DNA of 64,000 nt from Yimella lutea (GCF_006715095.1 NZ_VFMO01000001.1:1302001-1366000), one strand, 5' to 3'; shown: positions 1-9,958, counted from the first letter of the stretch. A program made the numbers and translations. Notes: generated from the sequence alone by a model not told the origin.

Positions 1-1
1 A

Positions 2-46
2 GGCGGGCTCGAAGTGTCCGGGCGGGCGTACGCGGAGGCGCAATGA
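2..46 (+). CDS. 3' end of a gene upstream of the TadE-like genes (partial)
   Basis: The last 14 codons of a gene that begins before the window. The frame ends ...SGRAYAEAQ and its TGA shares ATGA with the next start. Tight coupling to two TadE/TadG-like genes suggests another small pilus-assembly protein, but the visible part is too short to name. Confidence 0.4.
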   Translation, partial: GGLEVSGRAYAEAQ

Positions 47-504
47 GGCATGCTCTGAGCACGCTGGTCGAGCGGATACGCGTCCGATTGCGGGAACCCG
101 AACGCGGCAGCGCCGTGCTGGAGTTCCTCGTCGTCGGTGTGCTGCTCACACTGCCGGTCTTCTATCTGGTCATCACCTTGTCCAGGATGCAGGCCGGGGC
201 CTACGCGGTCTCCGGGGCGGCGCGCGAAGCCGGCCGCATGTACGTCACCGCCTCGGACGACGCGAGCGCGGCCGGACGCGCCGATGCAGGGGCGGCGTTG
301 GTGTTCGCCGATCATGGTCTGAGCGGCGATATGACGGTCGCCTGCTCAGCATCGCCGTGCCTGACCCGTGGCGCCCAGGTCACCGTGCGCACCGCTGTTG
401 ACGTCGATCTCCCGCTGGTGCCCGATTTCCTCGGGGCAGTGGTTCCCACCTCCGTGCGCATGACCAGCACTCACGTCGAATCGGTGGGGAAGTACCGCGA
501 ATGA
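43..504 (+). CDS. TadE-like pilus assembly protein
   Basis: A 153-residue membrane-anchored protein of the TadE type, expected to act as a pseudopilin of a Flp/Tad pilus. After a basic N-terminus comes ERGSAVLEF followed by one hydrophobic segment (about residues 27-48), the prepilin-like layout typical of TadE: a Glu a few residues after the Gly and then a long transmembrane helix. The rest is a small extracytoplasmic domain with a Cys pair (CSASPC) that could form a disulfide. It starts inside the stop of the preceding gene and overlaps the next by ATGA, so the three are one operon. The Tad ATPase and flp genes must lie upstream of the window. Confidence 0.75.
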   Translation: MRHALSTLVERIRVRLREPERGSAVLEFLVVGVLLTLPVFYLVITLSRMQAGAYAVSGAAREAGRMYVTASDDASAAGRADAGAALVFADHGLSGDMTVACSASPCLTRGAQVTVRTAVDVDLPLVPDFLGAVVPTSVRMTSTHVESVGKYRE

Positions 505-980
505 GGTGGCTCGTGCGCGCGCTCGTCACCCGTCTGCAGCGAGACCCCGAAGGTGGACGCATCTTCGTCCTCGCGGCCGGACTGTTCGCGATACTCGGCC
601 TCCTTGTCGTGGGTGGCATCGACGTCACGGCAGTTCAGTTGGCCAAGATGCGGGTGCTGAACGCAGCCGACTCCGCGGCCCTCGAAGCGGCCGACAGCGT
701 GGACGAAGGATCGGTGTACCGGGGCGGGCTGGCGGGAGGAGTGCCACTGACCGACGCACGAGTGGGCCAGGCAGCGCAGGGAAGCCTGTCCCGGCAGGAG
801 GTGCCGGCGAATGTCCAGGCCTGGCAGGTGGTGAACGGTTCGGCACCGGGCAACAACACGGCCGTCGTACGCGTCCAGGCACTGGTCCGGCCGCCGATCA
901 CCGGGGGCTTCCTGTCGTTCCTCGGCACCGAGGTATCGGTGACCGTCGAGTCACGAGCACGTTCCATCGTCCTACCGTGA
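501..980 (+). CDS. TadG-like / Flp pilus assembly protein
   Basis: A 159-residue protein with a short cytoplasmic N-terminus (DPEGGRIFVLAAG) and one transmembrane segment at about residues 19-42, followed by the AADSAALEAAD motif typical of TadE/TadG-like proteins with an N-terminal pilus-type helix. The remainder is a small extracellular domain. The start overlaps the previous stop (ATGA). It is the last gene of the Tad operon here; prfB follows on the same strand but has its own promoter box. Family assignment rests on the helix and the DSAALEAAD signature. Confidence 0.7.
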   Translation: MRWLVRALVTRLQRDPEGGRIFVLAAGLFAILGLLVVGGIDVTAVQLAKMRVLNAADSAALEAADSVDEGSVYRGGLAGGVPLTDARVGQAAQGSLSRQEVPANVQAWQVVNGSAPGNNTAVVRVQALVRPPITGGFLSFLGTEVSVTVESRARSIVLP

Positions 981-1053
981 GTGCCGAACCCACTGGGTCT
1001 GCCAGGTGGGCTCGGCGCGCATCAGTAGGTTCGGCAAGTGCGCGGCACTGCCG

Positions 1054-1059
1054 TAGGCT
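1054..1059 (+). promoter_or_regulatory. -10 box of prfB, leaderless type
   Basis: TAGGCT lies 8 nt before the GTG at 1068. A transcript would begin at or next to the start codon and no Shine-Dalgarno sequence precedes it, so prfB mRNA is probably leaderless. Confidence 0.5.
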
Positions 1060-1067
1060 TGCCGACT

Positions 1068-2174
1068 GTGGCTGTTGATTTTGCGGTGGAACTGAAGGAA
1101 CTTCGTGCGACGATGAAGTCGGTGAGTGACGTGACCGACATGGGCGCGCTCCGGGCTCAGATCACCGACCTCGAGGAGCAGTCCGGCGCCCCCGACCTTT
1201 GGGACGACCCCGACAAGGCGCAGCAGGTGACCAGCGCTCTTTCGCGCGCCAACTCCGAGATCGAGCGCATCGAGACCATGGACCAGCGCATCGACGACCT
1301 CGAGGTACTGGTCGAGATGGCCACCGAGGAGAACGACGCCGACACCCTCGCCGAAGCCGAGCGTGAGCTGATCTCGATCCGCAAGGCCGTCGGCGAACTC
1401 GAAGTGCGCACCCTGTTGAACGGCGAATGGGACCAGCGCGAGGCCGTCGTCACGATCCGCGCCGGAGCGGGTGGCGTCGACGCCGCCGACTTCGCCGAGA
1501 TGCTCATGCGCATGTACCTGCGCTGGGCCGAGCGTCACGGCTACCCGACCAAGGTGATGGACACCAGCTACGCCGAGGAGGCCGGCCTGAAGTCGGCCAC
1601 CTTCGAGGTCAACGTGCCCTACGCGTACGGACACCTGTCGGTCGAGGCCGGCACCCACCGCCTGGTGCGGATCAGCCCGTTCGACAACCAGGGCCGACGC
1701 CAGACCAGCTTCGCCGCGGTTGAAGTGATCCCGTTGATCGAGCAGACCGACTCGATCGAGATCCCCGAGAACGAGCTCAAGATCGATGTCTTCCGCTCCA
1801 GCGGCCCCGGCGGCCAGAGCGTCAACACCACCGACTCGGCGGTGCGCATGACGCACATCCCGACCGGTGTGGTCGTCTCGATGCAGAACGAGAAGAGCCA
1901 GATCCAGAACCGCGCCGCCGCCCTGCGCGTCATGCAGTCCCGACTGCTGTTGCTCAAGCGCCAGGAGGAGGCCGCACAGCGCAAGGAACTGGCGGGCGAC
2001 TCCACCGCGAGCTGGGGCGACCAGATGCGCTCGTACGTGCTGAACCCGTACCAGATGGTCAAGGACCTGCGCACCGAGCAGGAGACCGGCAATACCTCGG
2101 CAGTCTTCGACGGCGAGATCGACGCCTTCATCGAGGCCGGCATCCGCTGGAAGCGCACCGGCGAAAAAGACTGA
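1068..2174 (+). CDS. prfB: Peptide chain release factor 2
   Basis: RF2 recognises UGA and UAA stop codons and triggers peptidyl-tRNA hydrolysis in the ribosome. The 368-residue product has the GGQ motif ([15 protein letters not shown]) and the RF2-specific SPF tripeptide (RISPFDNQG), which separates it from RF1 encoded at 58548. The frame is continuous, with no in-frame UGA near codon 25, so the autoregulatory +1 frameshift known from E. coli prfB is absent. An in-frame GTG at 1038 exists, but GTG 1068 ([13 protein letters not shown]) matches the family N-terminus and sits 8 nt after a -10 box. A strong terminator follows the gene. Confidence 0.97.
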   Translation: MAVDFAVELKELRATMKSVSDVTDMGALRAQITDLEEQSGAPDLWDDPDKAQQVTSALSRANSEIERIETMDQRIDDLEVLVEMATEENDADTLAEAERELISIRKAVGELEVRTLLNGEWDQREAVVTIRAGAGGVDAADFAEMLMRMYLRWAERHGYPTKVMDTSYAEEAGLKSATFEVNVPYAYGHLSVEAGTHRLVRISPFDNQGRRQTSFAAVEVIPLIEQTDSIEIPENELKIDVFRSSGPGGQSVNTTDSAVRMTHIPTGVVVSMQNEKSQIQNRAAALRVMQSRLLLLKRQEEAAQRKELAGDSTASWGDQMRSYVLNPYQMVKDLRTEQETGNTSAVFDGEIDAFIEAGIRWKRTGEKD

Positions 2175-2503
2175 CGCACAGCGTTTTTCGCGAGTGATTG
2201 CACGACAATCGGCTCGGACATCGATGGATGTCCGAGCCGATCCCCTTTGTAGCCGGCGAGCCGATCAGTGGTGGTTGTCGATCGTCATCGCCGCGGTCAC
2301 GACACCGCCGCGCCAGCCGCCCGCGAGCGTGCACCATGGGTAGACCTGCCCATGCGTCAGGACCATGCCGCAACGCCATTTGGCCGGGCGTCCGGCGTGC
2401 CGTCCGGGGCCGGACGCTACCGCGGCGTACGGTGGCGATGCCCCGGCGAGGATCTCGCTGCGGCCGCACCATCCGACCGACGTGAGGCCTTGCTCGAACC
2501 CGC
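2175..2503. other. Intergenic region between prfB and ftsE
   Basis: A 329-nt gap. It holds the prfB terminator (2208-2241), a short inverted repeat CATGGG...CCCATG near 2335-2354, and a possible -10 box TACGGT (2428-2433) that would give ftsE a leader of roughly 65 nt. Short frames exist on both strands but lack ribosome sites and family resemblance; I see no further gene. Confidence 0.5.
2208..2241 (+). terminator. Terminator of prfB
   Basis: A perfect 15-bp stem (ATCGGCTCGGACATC paired with 2227-2241) around the loop GATG, followed by CCCCTTTGT. It lies 33 nt after the prfB stop and separates prfB from ftsE. Confidence 0.85.
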
Positions 2504-3229
2504 ATGATCACCTTCGAGAACGTCACCAAGCGGTACACAGTCAGCACCGACCCGGCACTGGCGGATGTGTCGATCGACGTGGGGCGCGGCGACTTCGCCT
2601 TCCTCATCGGGACCTCCGGCTCCGGCAAGTCGACGATGCTGCAGTTGATGACCCGCCAGATCACCGCGTCCCGCGGCGCGATCCTGGTCGCGGGCCGCGA
2701 CCTGCGTACGTTGCCCGACCGGCACGTGCCGCAACTGCGCCGGGACATCGGGGTCGTCTTCCAGGATTTCCGGTTGCTGGAGAACAAGACCGTCACGCAG
2801 AACGTCGCGTTCGCCCTGCAAGTGCTCGGTACCAAGCGGCACCGGATCAAGCAGATGGTGCCCGAGATCCTCGAACTGGTCTCCCTCGACGGCCTGGCCA
2901 AACGGCGACCGCACGAGTTGTCCGGCGGCGAGCAGCAGCGCGTCGCGATCGCGCGGGCGATGGTGAAGAAGCCCCAGATTCTACTGGCCGACGAACCGAC
3001 CGGAAACCTGGACCCTGACACCAGCACTGAGATCGTGAAGGTGCTGGAGCGGATCAACAAGACGGGTACGACCGTCGTGGTCGCAACCCACGACGAGCGC
3101 ATCGTCGACCTGTTCCGCAAGCGGGTCATCGAACTGCACAATGGCAAGTTGGTGCGCGACGAGCAACTCGGCAGCTACATCGCCGAGCCTGAACCCGGCG
3201 TCCGTCGGCGCGGACGGTTGGTGAACTGA
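2504..3229 (+). CDS. ftsE: Cell-division ATP-binding protein FtsE
   Basis: The 241-residue cytoplasmic ATPase of the FtsEX complex, which works at the division septum to switch on cell-wall hydrolases rather than to transport a substrate. Walker A is GTSGSGKST (about residues 37-45), the signature is LSGGEQQR, and Walker B with following residues is LLADEPTGNLDPD; a Q-loop (VFQDFRLLENK) and an H-loop (VVVATHDE) are also visible. The C-terminal tail is basic. It is followed one base later by ftsX and then by a coiled-coil M23 peptidase, the expected hydrolase partner. Confidence 0.97.
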   Translation: MITFENVTKRYTVSTDPALADVSIDVGRGDFAFLIGTSGSGKSTMLQLMTRQITASRGAILVAGRDLRTLPDRHVPQLRRDIGVVFQDFRLLENKTVTQNVAFALQVLGTKRHRIKQMVPEILELVSLDGLAKRRPHELSGGEQQRVAIARAMVKKPQILLADEPTGNLDPDTSTEIVKVLERINKTGTTVVVATHDERIVDLFRKRVIELHNGKLVRDEQLGSYIAEPEPGVRRRGRLVN

Positions 3230-3230
3230 G

Positions 3231-4151
3231 GTGCGACTGCGGTTCATGCTCGGCGAAGTGGGCAGCGGAATTCGCCGCAACATGTCGATGATCATCTCCG
3301 TCGTGCTGGTCACGATGGTGTCGATGTTCTTCCTCGGTCTCGGTCTGCTTGCCCAGAAGCAGGTCACGATGGCCAAGGGGTACTGGTACGACAAGGTCGA
3401 GGTCTCGATCTTCATGTGCACCAAGGACTCCTCGGCGGCCGCCTCGTGCGTCGACGGTGCGGTGACCCCGGCACAACGCGACCAGGTCAAGCGTGACCTG
3501 GAGAGCATGAAGCCGCTGGTGGAGGAGATCCACTACGAGTCCGCCGCGCAGGCGTACGAACGGTTCAAGCAGCAGTTCAAGAACAGCCCCTACCTGGGCG
3601 ATGTCGGTCCTGACTCCATGCCTGCGTCCTTCCGGGTGAAGCTGTCCGACCCCAGCCGTTACGCCGAGGTGGTGGCTGCCATCGACGGATCGCCCGGGGT
3701 GGAGGCGATCACCGACCAGCGCAAGGTGCTCGACACCTTCTTCAAGCTGCTCGGTGTGCTCAGCGTCGCCGCCGTCGGTCTCGCGGCGCTGATGGTGCTG
3801 TGCTCGATCCTGCTGATCAGTACGACGGTGCGACAAGTGGCGTTCAGCAGACGGCGCGAGGTCGAGATCATGCGCCTGGTGGGCGCCTCGGCCACGACCA
3901 TTTACCTGCCGTTCGTCATCGAGGTGGTCCTGGCTGCTCTACTTGGTGCCGTGCTGGCCGGGGTTGCGCTGTGGCTGCTGGTCGTCAAGGGCGTGGCCGA
4001 TCTGTTTTCGGCCGAGGGTCGCGGGGGTGACGTTATTGCGCTCATCGGTGCGGACGAGGTGTGGCAAGTCCTACCCTGGTTGGTGGGTGGAGCCGTCGTG
4101 TTGTCCATCCTCGTCTCATGGTTGAGCCTGCGCCGTGTGGTGAGGGTGTAG
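3231..4151 (+). CDS. ftsX: Cell-division permease-like protein FtsX
   Basis: The 306-residue membrane partner of FtsE. A first helix (MSMIISVVLVTMVSMFFLGLG) is followed by a large extracytoplasmic domain (about residues 45-170) that in relatives binds and activates a peptidoglycan hydrolase, then three helices in the C-terminal half. The GTG start comes one base after the ftsE stop, so translation is coupled. The extracellular domain contains two Cys residues (FMCTKDSSAAASC) that could form a disulfide. The M23 peptidase starts 2 nt after this gene ends. Confidence 0.96.
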   Translation: MRLRFMLGEVGSGIRRNMSMIISVVLVTMVSMFFLGLGLLAQKQVTMAKGYWYDKVEVSIFMCTKDSSAAASCVDGAVTPAQRDQVKRDLESMKPLVEEIHYESAAQAYERFKQQFKNSPYLGDVGPDSMPASFRVKLSDPSRYAEVVAAIDGSPGVEAITDQRKVLDTFFKLLGVLSVAAVGLAALMVLCSILLISTTVRQVAFSRRREVEIMRLVGASATTIYLPFVIEVVLAALLGAVLAGVALWLLVVKGVADLFSAEGRGGDVIALIGADEVWQVLPWLVGGAVVLSILVSWLSLRRVVRV

Positions 4152-4153
4152 GT

Positions 4154-5476
4154 GTGACGCAGAAAGGCACAAGCGACGTGGAGCGAACTGAACGAGGTCT
4201 GCGCCCGACCCTGCGACGCGGTGCAGCCATCGCGGCACTGATGATGCTCGTTCCCGGCGGGGCAAACGCGGCAGCGGAGGATCCCGGCGACCAGAAGGCC
4301 AAGATCGACCGGCAGATCATCGCGACGGCCGGCGGGCTCGACGCCGTGAGTCGTCAGTTGATCGCTGCCTCGGACGCACTGCGTCGCACCGACGGCCTGC
4401 TGGCGAAGGCACGTACCGACCTGGGCACCAAGCAGAAGGCGCTCACCGGCGCCGAGAACCACCTCAAGGGTGTCAACAGCCAGCTCAAGATCGCGCAGTC
4501 CGAGGAGCGTCGGGCCCGCGGTGACCTGACCACGATCAACACCAATCAGGTCAGGACCAAACGTCTGGTGGGTGGTGTGGCGCGGCAGAGCTACATGACC
4601 GGTGGTCTGGGGTCCTTCGACCTCACGCTCCAGATCCTGATGAGTCGCAAGAACCCGTCGGAGACGATGTCACTGGCCGACATCGTGATGCGCCAGCAGA
4701 ACGGCGTCCTGACGAGCCTGGCGGGGGAGAAGGCGTCCAAGACCGCTGCGATCAACCGGCTCGGTGCTGCCAGCCGGCGAGTCGCCCGGCTGAAGGTGCA
4801 GGCCGGCACCGCGGTGACCGCGGCGACGACTGCTCGCAACAACGCGCGGTCCGCCAAGACCCGCCTGGAGTCACTGCGACGCACCCAGATCACCCAACGC
4901 GACTCCCTCGAACGGCAGCGCAAGGCCGACCTGAAGCTGCTGGCCTGGCAGAAGGGCGAGTCCTCCCGCCTGGGCCGGGTGCTGGCCTCGCGCGCCGCAG
5001 CCCGCGCGAAAGCGGCCCGGCAGGCACGCATGGCCGTGCCGCCACCGGCGGCTGCCCCGCGTGCGCCCAGCCGCAGCAGCGGCTTCCTCGAGCCGCCCGC
5101 GTCACCGAGTTCGATCGTGTCCGAGTTCGGCATGCGTCGCAACCCGGTGCTGAAGATATGGATGCTGCACGCCGGCGTCGACTGGGCCCTGGCCTGCGGG
5201 ACGCCGGTGTACGCGTCCGCCGCCGGCGAGGTGGTCACCGCGACCTACAACAGCGTGGCCGGCAACTACGTGGTCGTCGACCACGGGTTCGTCCGTGGGG
5301 TCAACCTCGCCACGATGTACGAGCACCTGTCGGCGTTCGCCGTCCGTGGCGGCACGGTGAAGAAGGGCCAGCTGGTGGGGTACGTCGGCACCACGGGTCG
5401 GTCCACCGGTTGTCACCTGCACTACACGACGTTGAATGACGGACAGGCCGTCGACCCCCGCAGCTGGATCGGCTGA
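4154..5476 (+). CDS. FtsEX-linked secreted M23 peptidase with coiled coil
   Basis: A 440-residue exported murein hydrolase resembling EnvC/LytM-type factors. A signal peptide (basic region, then AAIAALMMLVPGGANA) ends near residue 36. A long Lys/Arg/Ala-rich coiled coil covers roughly residues 40-290, with an Ala/Pro linker after it. The C-terminal LytM domain keeps the metal ligands: HAGVD near residue 339 and HLHY near 421, so it should be catalytically competent, unlike degenerate activators such as E. coli EnvC. It is translationally coupled to ftsX (gap 2 nt), so it is the likely septal hydrolase controlled by FtsEX. GTG 4154 is preferred because it directly follows the ftsX stop; GTG 4178 is an alternative. 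Confidence 0.9.
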   Translation: MTQKGTSDVERTERGLRPTLRRGAAIAALMMLVPGGANAAAEDPGDQKAKIDRQIIATAGGLDAVSRQLIAASDALRRTDGLLAKARTDLGTKQKALTGAENHLKGVNSQLKIAQSEERRARGDLTTINTNQVRTKRLVGGVARQSYMTGGLGSFDLTLQILMSRKNPSETMSLADIVMRQQNGVLTSLAGEKASKTAAINRLGAASRRVARLKVQAGTAVTAATTARNNARSAKTRLESLRRTQITQRDSLERQRKADLKLLAWQKGESSRLGRVLASRAAARAKAARQARMAVPPPAAAPRAPSRSSGFLEPPASPSSIVSEFGMRRNPVLKIWMLHAGVDWALACGTPVYASAAGEVVTATYNSVAGNYVVVDHGFVRGVNLATMYEHLSAFAVRGGTVKKGQLVGYVGTTGRSTGCHLHYTTLNDGQAVDPRSWIG

Positions 5477-6694
5477 TCAACCGGCGCTGATCCGCAGGAC
5501 GCGGTCGTCGCTGCCGTTGCTGGTGGTCACGTACAACGCGCCGTCCGGACCCTGACGGGCTGCACGAAGGCGTCCGTACGCCTCGTTCACCGGCTTCGGA
5601 GCCTGTGTCGAGACCACCCTCGTCCCCGACAAATCAAGGTGCAACACAAGGAGTTTCGAACCTTTGAGCGCCGTCGTGACGAGTGCGCCGTCCCAGTTCT
5701 TCCATTGCTTGCCGGTCAGGAAGGTCGCCGCACAGATCGCCTCTGTCATGTCGCCGGACGACCACACGGCCGGCACCGCGTCGGGGAAGCGGTCGGTGTC
5801 GGTCATCGACACCGACTCGTCGTAGTCGTCCTGGCTACCGCCCTTGCTGGGGTCCCAGCCGTAGTTGGCGCCCTTGCGCAGCAGGTTGATCTCGTCGTTC
5901 TTGTCGGGTCCGTGTTCGGCGACGTACACCCGTGACCCGCGTACGGCCACGCCCTGGACGTTGCGGTGACCGTACGTCCACACCAGGCGCTCGCCGGCGT
6001 TCGAGGAGGACGCATACGGGTTGTCCGCAGGCACTTTGCCGGTGCGTGGATCGATCCGCAGCACCTTCCCGCCGAGGCTCGAGCGGTCTTGCGGCACAGC
6101 CGCATCCGCCGTATCTCCGGTGCCGACGTACAACATGCCGTCCGTGCCGTAGTCCATCCGGCAGCCCGAGTGACGTCCGCTGCCGGCAACAGGGAGCCCG
6201 GTCAACAGATCGCGGACGCGGTCGGCACTGCGACCGTCCGGCGAGAGTTTCCGCACGACGAGACGGATGTCGACCTCGCGGTGGGTTTCACAGGTGAGGA
6301 ACTGACGCGATGTCGCGAAGTCCGGCATCAGCACCAGACCCATCAGACCACCCTCGCCGCGTGCGTTCAGAGAGTCGAGGTCGGCAGCGACGGGTGTGCG
6401 CTGTGCCCCGGGCCGCGTCGAGGACAGCAGGGACAGGCGGCCCGATCGTTCGGCCACCAACATCTGGCCACTCGGCAGGAACGCAAGATCCCAGGGGTGC
6501 TCCAGCCCGCCGGCGACCGGCCGGACGGTGAGCCTGGGGGAGTCGGAGCCCGCCGGTGTGGTCGACGGTGTGGTCGACGGTGAGGACCCGCCAGAGCCTG
6601 AGGGTGAGGATTCGCCGGAGCCGGGTGACCCCGAGGTGCAGCTCGCGAGCAGGAGCGCGGCCACCATGACCGTTCCTGCCGTGCGCCTGCGCAT
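5477..6694 (-). CDS. PQQ-type glucose/sorbosone dehydrogenase lipoprotein
   Basis: A 405-residue predicted lipoprotein. The N-terminus has a signal peptide with lipobox LASC (MRRRTAGTVMVAALLLASC) followed by a Ser/Gly/Pro/Thr-rich linker. The rest is a beta-propeller of the soluble aldose sugar dehydrogenase (YliI/GSDH) family: LEHPWDLAFLPSGQMLVAERSG, GTGDTADAAVPQDRSSLGGKVLRID, and RNVQGVAV followed by AEHGPDKNDEINLL. Relatives oxidise sugars with PQQ; whether this organism makes PQQ cannot be seen. It begins 5 nt after the smpB stop and so is probably transcribed with smpB, and it ends one base from the convergent M23 gene. Confidence 0.85.
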   Translation of the reverse strand: MRRRTAGTVMVAALLLASCTSGSPGSGESSPSGSGGSSPSTTPSTTPAGSDSPRLTVRPVAGGLEHPWDLAFLPSGQMLVAERSGRLSLLSSTRPGAQRTPVAADLDSLNARGEGGLMGLVLMPDFATSRQFLTCETHREVDIRLVVRKLSPDGRSADRVRDLLTGLPVAGSGRHSGCRMDYGTDGMLYVGTGDTADAAVPQDRSSLGGKVLRIDPRTGKVPADNPYASSSNAGERLVWTYGHRNVQGVAVRGSRVYVAEHGPDKNDEINLLRKGANYGWDPSKGGSQDDYDESVSMTDTDRFPDAVPAVWSSGDMTEAICAATFLTGKQWKNWDGALVTTALKGSKLLVLHLDLSGTRVVSTQAPKPVNEAYGRLRAARQGPDGALYVTTSNGSDDRVLRISAG

Positions 6695-6699
6695 CGCGC

Positions 6700-7179
6700 C
6701 TACCTGCGACCGCGCTTGAACGCGTTCGACATCGCCCGCTCGGCTTCGCGGTTGTCCTGCCGTTCGCGCAGCGACTGCCGCTTGTCGTGCAGCTTCTTGC
6801 CCTTCGCCAGGCCGATCTCGACCTTCGCCTTGCCGTCGAGGAAGTACAGCGACAGCGGGATGAGCGTGTGCCCGGACTCGCGCGACTTGGCGATCAGCTT
6901 GTCGATCTCGGCGCGGTGCATCAGCAGCTTGCGACGGCGCTTGGCCGAGTGGTTGGTCCAGGTGCCCTGCAGGTATTCGGGAATGTGGACGTTCTCCAAC
7001 CACAGCTCGCCGTTGCGTTCGCCGGCGAAACCGTCGGTGAGGTTGGCGCGCCCCATGCGCAGGCTCTTCACCTCGGTGCCCATGAGGACCAGGCCCGCCT
7101 CGACCGTCTCCTCGATGAGGTAGTCGTGGCGCGCCTTCTTGTTGTTGGCGATGATCTTCTTGCCGGCTTCACGGGGCAT
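6700..7179 (-). CDS. smpB: SsrA (tmRNA)-binding protein SmpB
   Basis: SmpB delivers tmRNA to stalled ribosomes for trans-translation. The 159-residue product has the family core ([39 protein letters not shown]) and the basic C-terminal tail ([20 protein letters not shown]) that reads the empty mRNA channel. The ATG at 7179 is preceded by a -10 box with no leader. No tmRNA gene is recognisable next to it. The sugar-dehydrogenase lipoprotein follows 5 nt downstream. Confidence 0.97.
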   Translation of the reverse strand: MPREAGKKIIANNKKARHDYLIEETVEAGLVLMGTEVKSLRMGRANLTDGFAGERNGELWLENVHIPEYLQGTWTNHSAKRRRKLLMHRAEIDKLIAKSRESGHTLIPLSLYFLDGKAKVEIGLAKGKKLHDKRQSLRERQDNREAERAMSNAFKRGRR

Positions 7180-7186
7180 ACCGAGA

Positions 7187-7192
7187 AGGATA
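7187..7192 (-). promoter_or_regulatory. -10 box of smpB, leaderless type
   Basis: On the minus strand TATCCT ends 7 nt before the smpB ATG, with no ribosome-binding site between, which is the leaderless layout. Confidence 0.5.
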
Positions 7193-7207
7193 CGTGCCGA
7201 AACGGGT

Positions 7208-7237
7208 GCAGCCCCACCGAATTGTCGGTGGGGCTGC
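7208..7237 (-). terminator. Terminator of the FHA-ABC exporter gene
   Basis: A perfect 13-bp stem (GCAGCCCCACCGA with 7225-7237) and loop ATTG, placed 28 nt after the stop of the FHA-ABC gene and upstream of the smpB promoter. Confidence 0.8.
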
Positions 7238-7264
7238 CCAGGGTGTGGCTGCTTGTGGTGCTGA

Positions 7265-9871
7265 TCAGTCGGCGGTCTTGCGCAACCGCCACTGGGTCAA
7301 CGCGGTGAAGACGGCCGCGAGCACCAGCAGCATCGCGACGCACAGGATCCAGGTGCCGGAGGAGTGCGACCACAGTGGGTCATCGACGTCGGCACGATAG
7401 GCGGCGAACTGTTCGCCGTCGGGGATCCAGTCCTGCAGACCGACGGTGGACACGGCCGCGGCGTACCCCCAGCGACCCGGGGTGAACCAACTCAGCTGCT
7501 CCATGACCGCTCGCCCGTCGACAGGGAACAGGCCACCGCACAGCACCATCTGCGTCATGATCGACACCACGAGCAGCGGCATGACCTGCTCGCTGGTCGT
7601 CACGAAGCTCGACATCAACAGGCCGAGCGCGACCGCGCAGAAAGCGGTGAGCCAGGTGGCGATGATCAACTCGATCAGTCCGCTGCCGAACATCACCGCC
7701 GACGACGGACCGGGCTTGACCAACGTCACCAGGACGACCAGCACGATCGACTGCAGCAGCGTCAGGAAGCCGAAGATCGCCAGTTTGCTCCACAGGTACG
7801 CCGCCGGTGACAGACCGACCGCCTTCTCCCGGGTGAAGATGGCGCGCTCGCCGACCAGTTCCCTGATGCTCGCCGCCGTGCCCATGAACAGCGCCCCGAC
7901 GATGATCACCACCAGCAGGACGCGTGGTTCGGCGGTGTTGATCTGATCGGCCGGCGGAGTGGCCAGTCCGTGCTTGCTCGGGACGACCATCACCAGGACG
8001 GCGAGCACGACCGGAAGCAACAGCATGAACGCGGTGTAACCCTTGTCGGCGAAGATCACCTTGAGGTGCCGCCGCGCGAGCGTCGACAACTGCGAACCGA
8101 TGGACTGCTGCCTCGGCGGCTTCTCCAGCGGACGTTGCGCAGGACGACGAGCCGACAGCGGTGCTTCGATCTGCTCGGCCTCGAGCGGGGAGGCCTTGAA
8201 GCGCTGCTTCGATCCCTCGGGATCGCGGGCGACCTGAGTGAACACGTCGGCGTGGTCGGAGAGCCCGAAGAAGGGCAGGACCTGGTCGGGCGGTCCGAAG
8301 TAGGCGACCTTGCCACCAGGCGCCAGCAACAGCACCTTGTCGCAGACGTTGAGGTTGGCGACACTGTGCGTGATCACCACGACTGTGCGACCGCCGTCGG
8401 CCAGGCCGCGCAGCGTGTGCATGACTTGCTTGTCCAGGCCCGGGTCGAGACCGGACGTCGGTTCGTCCAGGAACAGCAGCGAGGGTCGGGTCAGCAACTC
8501 GAGCGCGACCGAGGTGCGCTTGCGCTGGCCACCGGACAGCTTGTCGACCCGGGTGTCGGCGTGGGCGGTGAGGTCGAGTTCGCCCATGACCTCATCGACC
8601 CGGCGGTCGCGCAGGTGCTTGTCGAGGTCGTCCGGGAAACGGAGCTCCGCGGCGAACCGCAGCGCCTGCTTGACGGTGAGCTGGCGGTGGACGACGTCGT
8701 CCTGCGGCACGACTCCGATGCGGTGACGCAGGTCGTCGAAGTTCTCGTACAGGTCTCGTCCGTCGTAGTAGACCTCGCCCTCGGTCGCCTGCTGCGAACC
8801 GGTCAGCGCCTTCAACAGCGTCGACTTGCCGGCGCCCGACGGGCCGATGACCGCGAGCAGGCTGGACCCTTCGAGGGCGAACGAGATGTCGTCCAGCAGC
8901 TTCTTGCCACTCGGCAACTCGAAGGTCAGATGGTTGGCGACGAAGTTGACGTCACCCTCGTCGAGGCTGGCGACGAGCTGACCGCGCAACACCGTGAACC
9001 GCGAGTGACCGACGGCCAGCAGGTCGCCCTCGCCGAGACGTCCCGCGGTGATCCGCTGACCGTTGATGTACGTGCCGTTGCGGCTGTCGAGGTCCTGGAC
9101 GTCGAACCCGACACCGTTCGGCACCAGGCGAGCATGCACCCGGGAGACCAACAGGTCATCGACGACGACCTGGTTCTCCAGGCCGCGACCGATGGTCAGC
9201 GTGCCCTGAGCCGCACCCGGGCCCGGGGCGCCTGCACCGCCCGGGCCGCCCGGGCCGCGCTGTCCGCCCGGCCCGCCGGCAGGAGCCAGCACCTGAGGAG
9301 CGGCGCCGCTCAAGGCTGTCGGGCGACCGTCGGACGGCGCCCGCATCGCATCCTGCAACTGGTAGCGGTCGAACACCACACCGGTGTGAGAGGGGACGCG
9401 AGGCACCGACGAGGTCGCGGGCAGGCGCTTGGGTAAGGGTCCGCTCGGACCACCGCCGGGACGCGTGGGTCCGGTCGGTCCCGAAGGGCCACCGGTCACC
9501 GGGCGTGAGCCGGGACCGGGCATGCGGGCTCCCGCCGAGGGCATCGGCGCACTCGTGGAACCGCCGGTGGTACCCGAGTCACGGATCACGACACCGATCG
9601 GCTGCGCATCCAGACCGCCGAACTGGACGCGTCCACCGGCGGCAACGATCGTGGGCCCGCTGATCCGCTGACCGTCGACGAAGGTGCCATTGGAGGAGCC
9701 GAGGTCGGTGACCTCGATCCGGTCACCCGTGCGGCGCACCTGGGCGTGCCGGCGCGAAGCACCCGCGTCGGTGATCATCAGGTCGTTGTCGCGGCTGCGG
9801 CCGATGGTCAGGATCTGGTTGTTGGCGATACGGCGTGAGTTGTCGCCGTACGTGATGCGGACATCGGTCAT
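7265..9871 (-). CDS. FHA-FHA-ABC exporter (Rv1747-like)
   Basis: An 868-residue fused ABC half-transporter. Two phosphothreonine-binding FHA domains come first: one at about residues 5-80 ([26 protein letters not shown]) and one at about 225-300 ([27 protein letters not shown]), joined by a Pro/Gly/Ala-rich linker. An ABCG-like ATPase follows ([39 protein letters not shown]). The C-terminal third is an ABC-2 membrane domain with about six helices. In M. tuberculosis the equivalent protein Rv1747 is regulated by Ser/Thr kinase PknF through its FHA domains. The substrate here is unknown. Another FHA protein lies 87 nt upstream on the same strand. Confidence 0.92.
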   Translation of the reverse strand: MTDVRITYGDNSRRIANNQILTIGRSRDNDLMITDAGASRRHAQVRRTGDRIEVTDLGSSNGTFVDGQRISGPTIVAAGGRVQFGGLDAQPIGVVIRDSGTTGGSTSAPMPSAGARMPGPGSRPVTGGPSGPTGPTRPGGGPSGPLPKRLPATSSVPRVPSHTGVVFDRYQLQDAMRAPSDGRPTALSGAAPQVLAPAGGPGGQRGPGGPGGAGAPGPGAAQGTLTIGRGLENQVVVDDLLVSRVHARLVPNGVGFDVQDLDSRNGTYINGQRITAGRLGEGDLLAVGHSRFTVLRGQLVASLDEGDVNFVANHLTFELPSGKKLLDDISFALEGSSLLAVIGPSGAGKSTLLKALTGSQQATEGEVYYDGRDLYENFDDLRHRIGVVPQDDVVHRQLTVKQALRFAAELRFPDDLDKHLRDRRVDEVMGELDLTAHADTRVDKLSGGQRKRTSVALELLTRPSLLFLDEPTSGLDPGLDKQVMHTLRGLADGGRTVVVITHSVANLNVCDKVLLLAPGGKVAYFGPPDQVLPFFGLSDHADVFTQVARDPEGSKQRFKASPLEAEQIEAPLSARRPAQRPLEKPPRQQSIGSQLSTLARRHLKVIFADKGYTAFMLLLPVVLAVLVMVVPSKHGLATPPADQINTAEPRVLLVVIIVGALFMGTAASIRELVGERAIFTREKAVGLSPAAYLWSKLAIFGFLTLLQSIVLVVLVTLVKPGPSSAVMFGSGLIELIIATWLTAFCAVALGLLMSSFVTTSEQVMPLLVVSIMTQMVLCGGLFPVDGRAVMEQLSWFTPGRWGYAAAVSTVGLQDWIPDGEQFAAYRADVDDPLWSHSSGTWILCVAMLLVLAAVFTALTQWRLRKTAD

Positions 9872-9958
9872 CGACCCGTCCCCCTGGTCGTGGTGGTCAT
9901 GTGCGTACTCGCGGCAGGTTCGAACAATCGATCAACAAGCGGTCTCCGTCTCGTGAGA

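Noticed and set aside
1068..1200. Programmed frameshift in prfB
   Set aside because: The frame is continuous with no in-frame UGA near codon 25.
6600..7260. tmRNA gene next to smpB
   Set aside because: The space after smpB is taken by the sugar-dehydrogenase lipoprotein gene, and no tRNA-like ends are visible.
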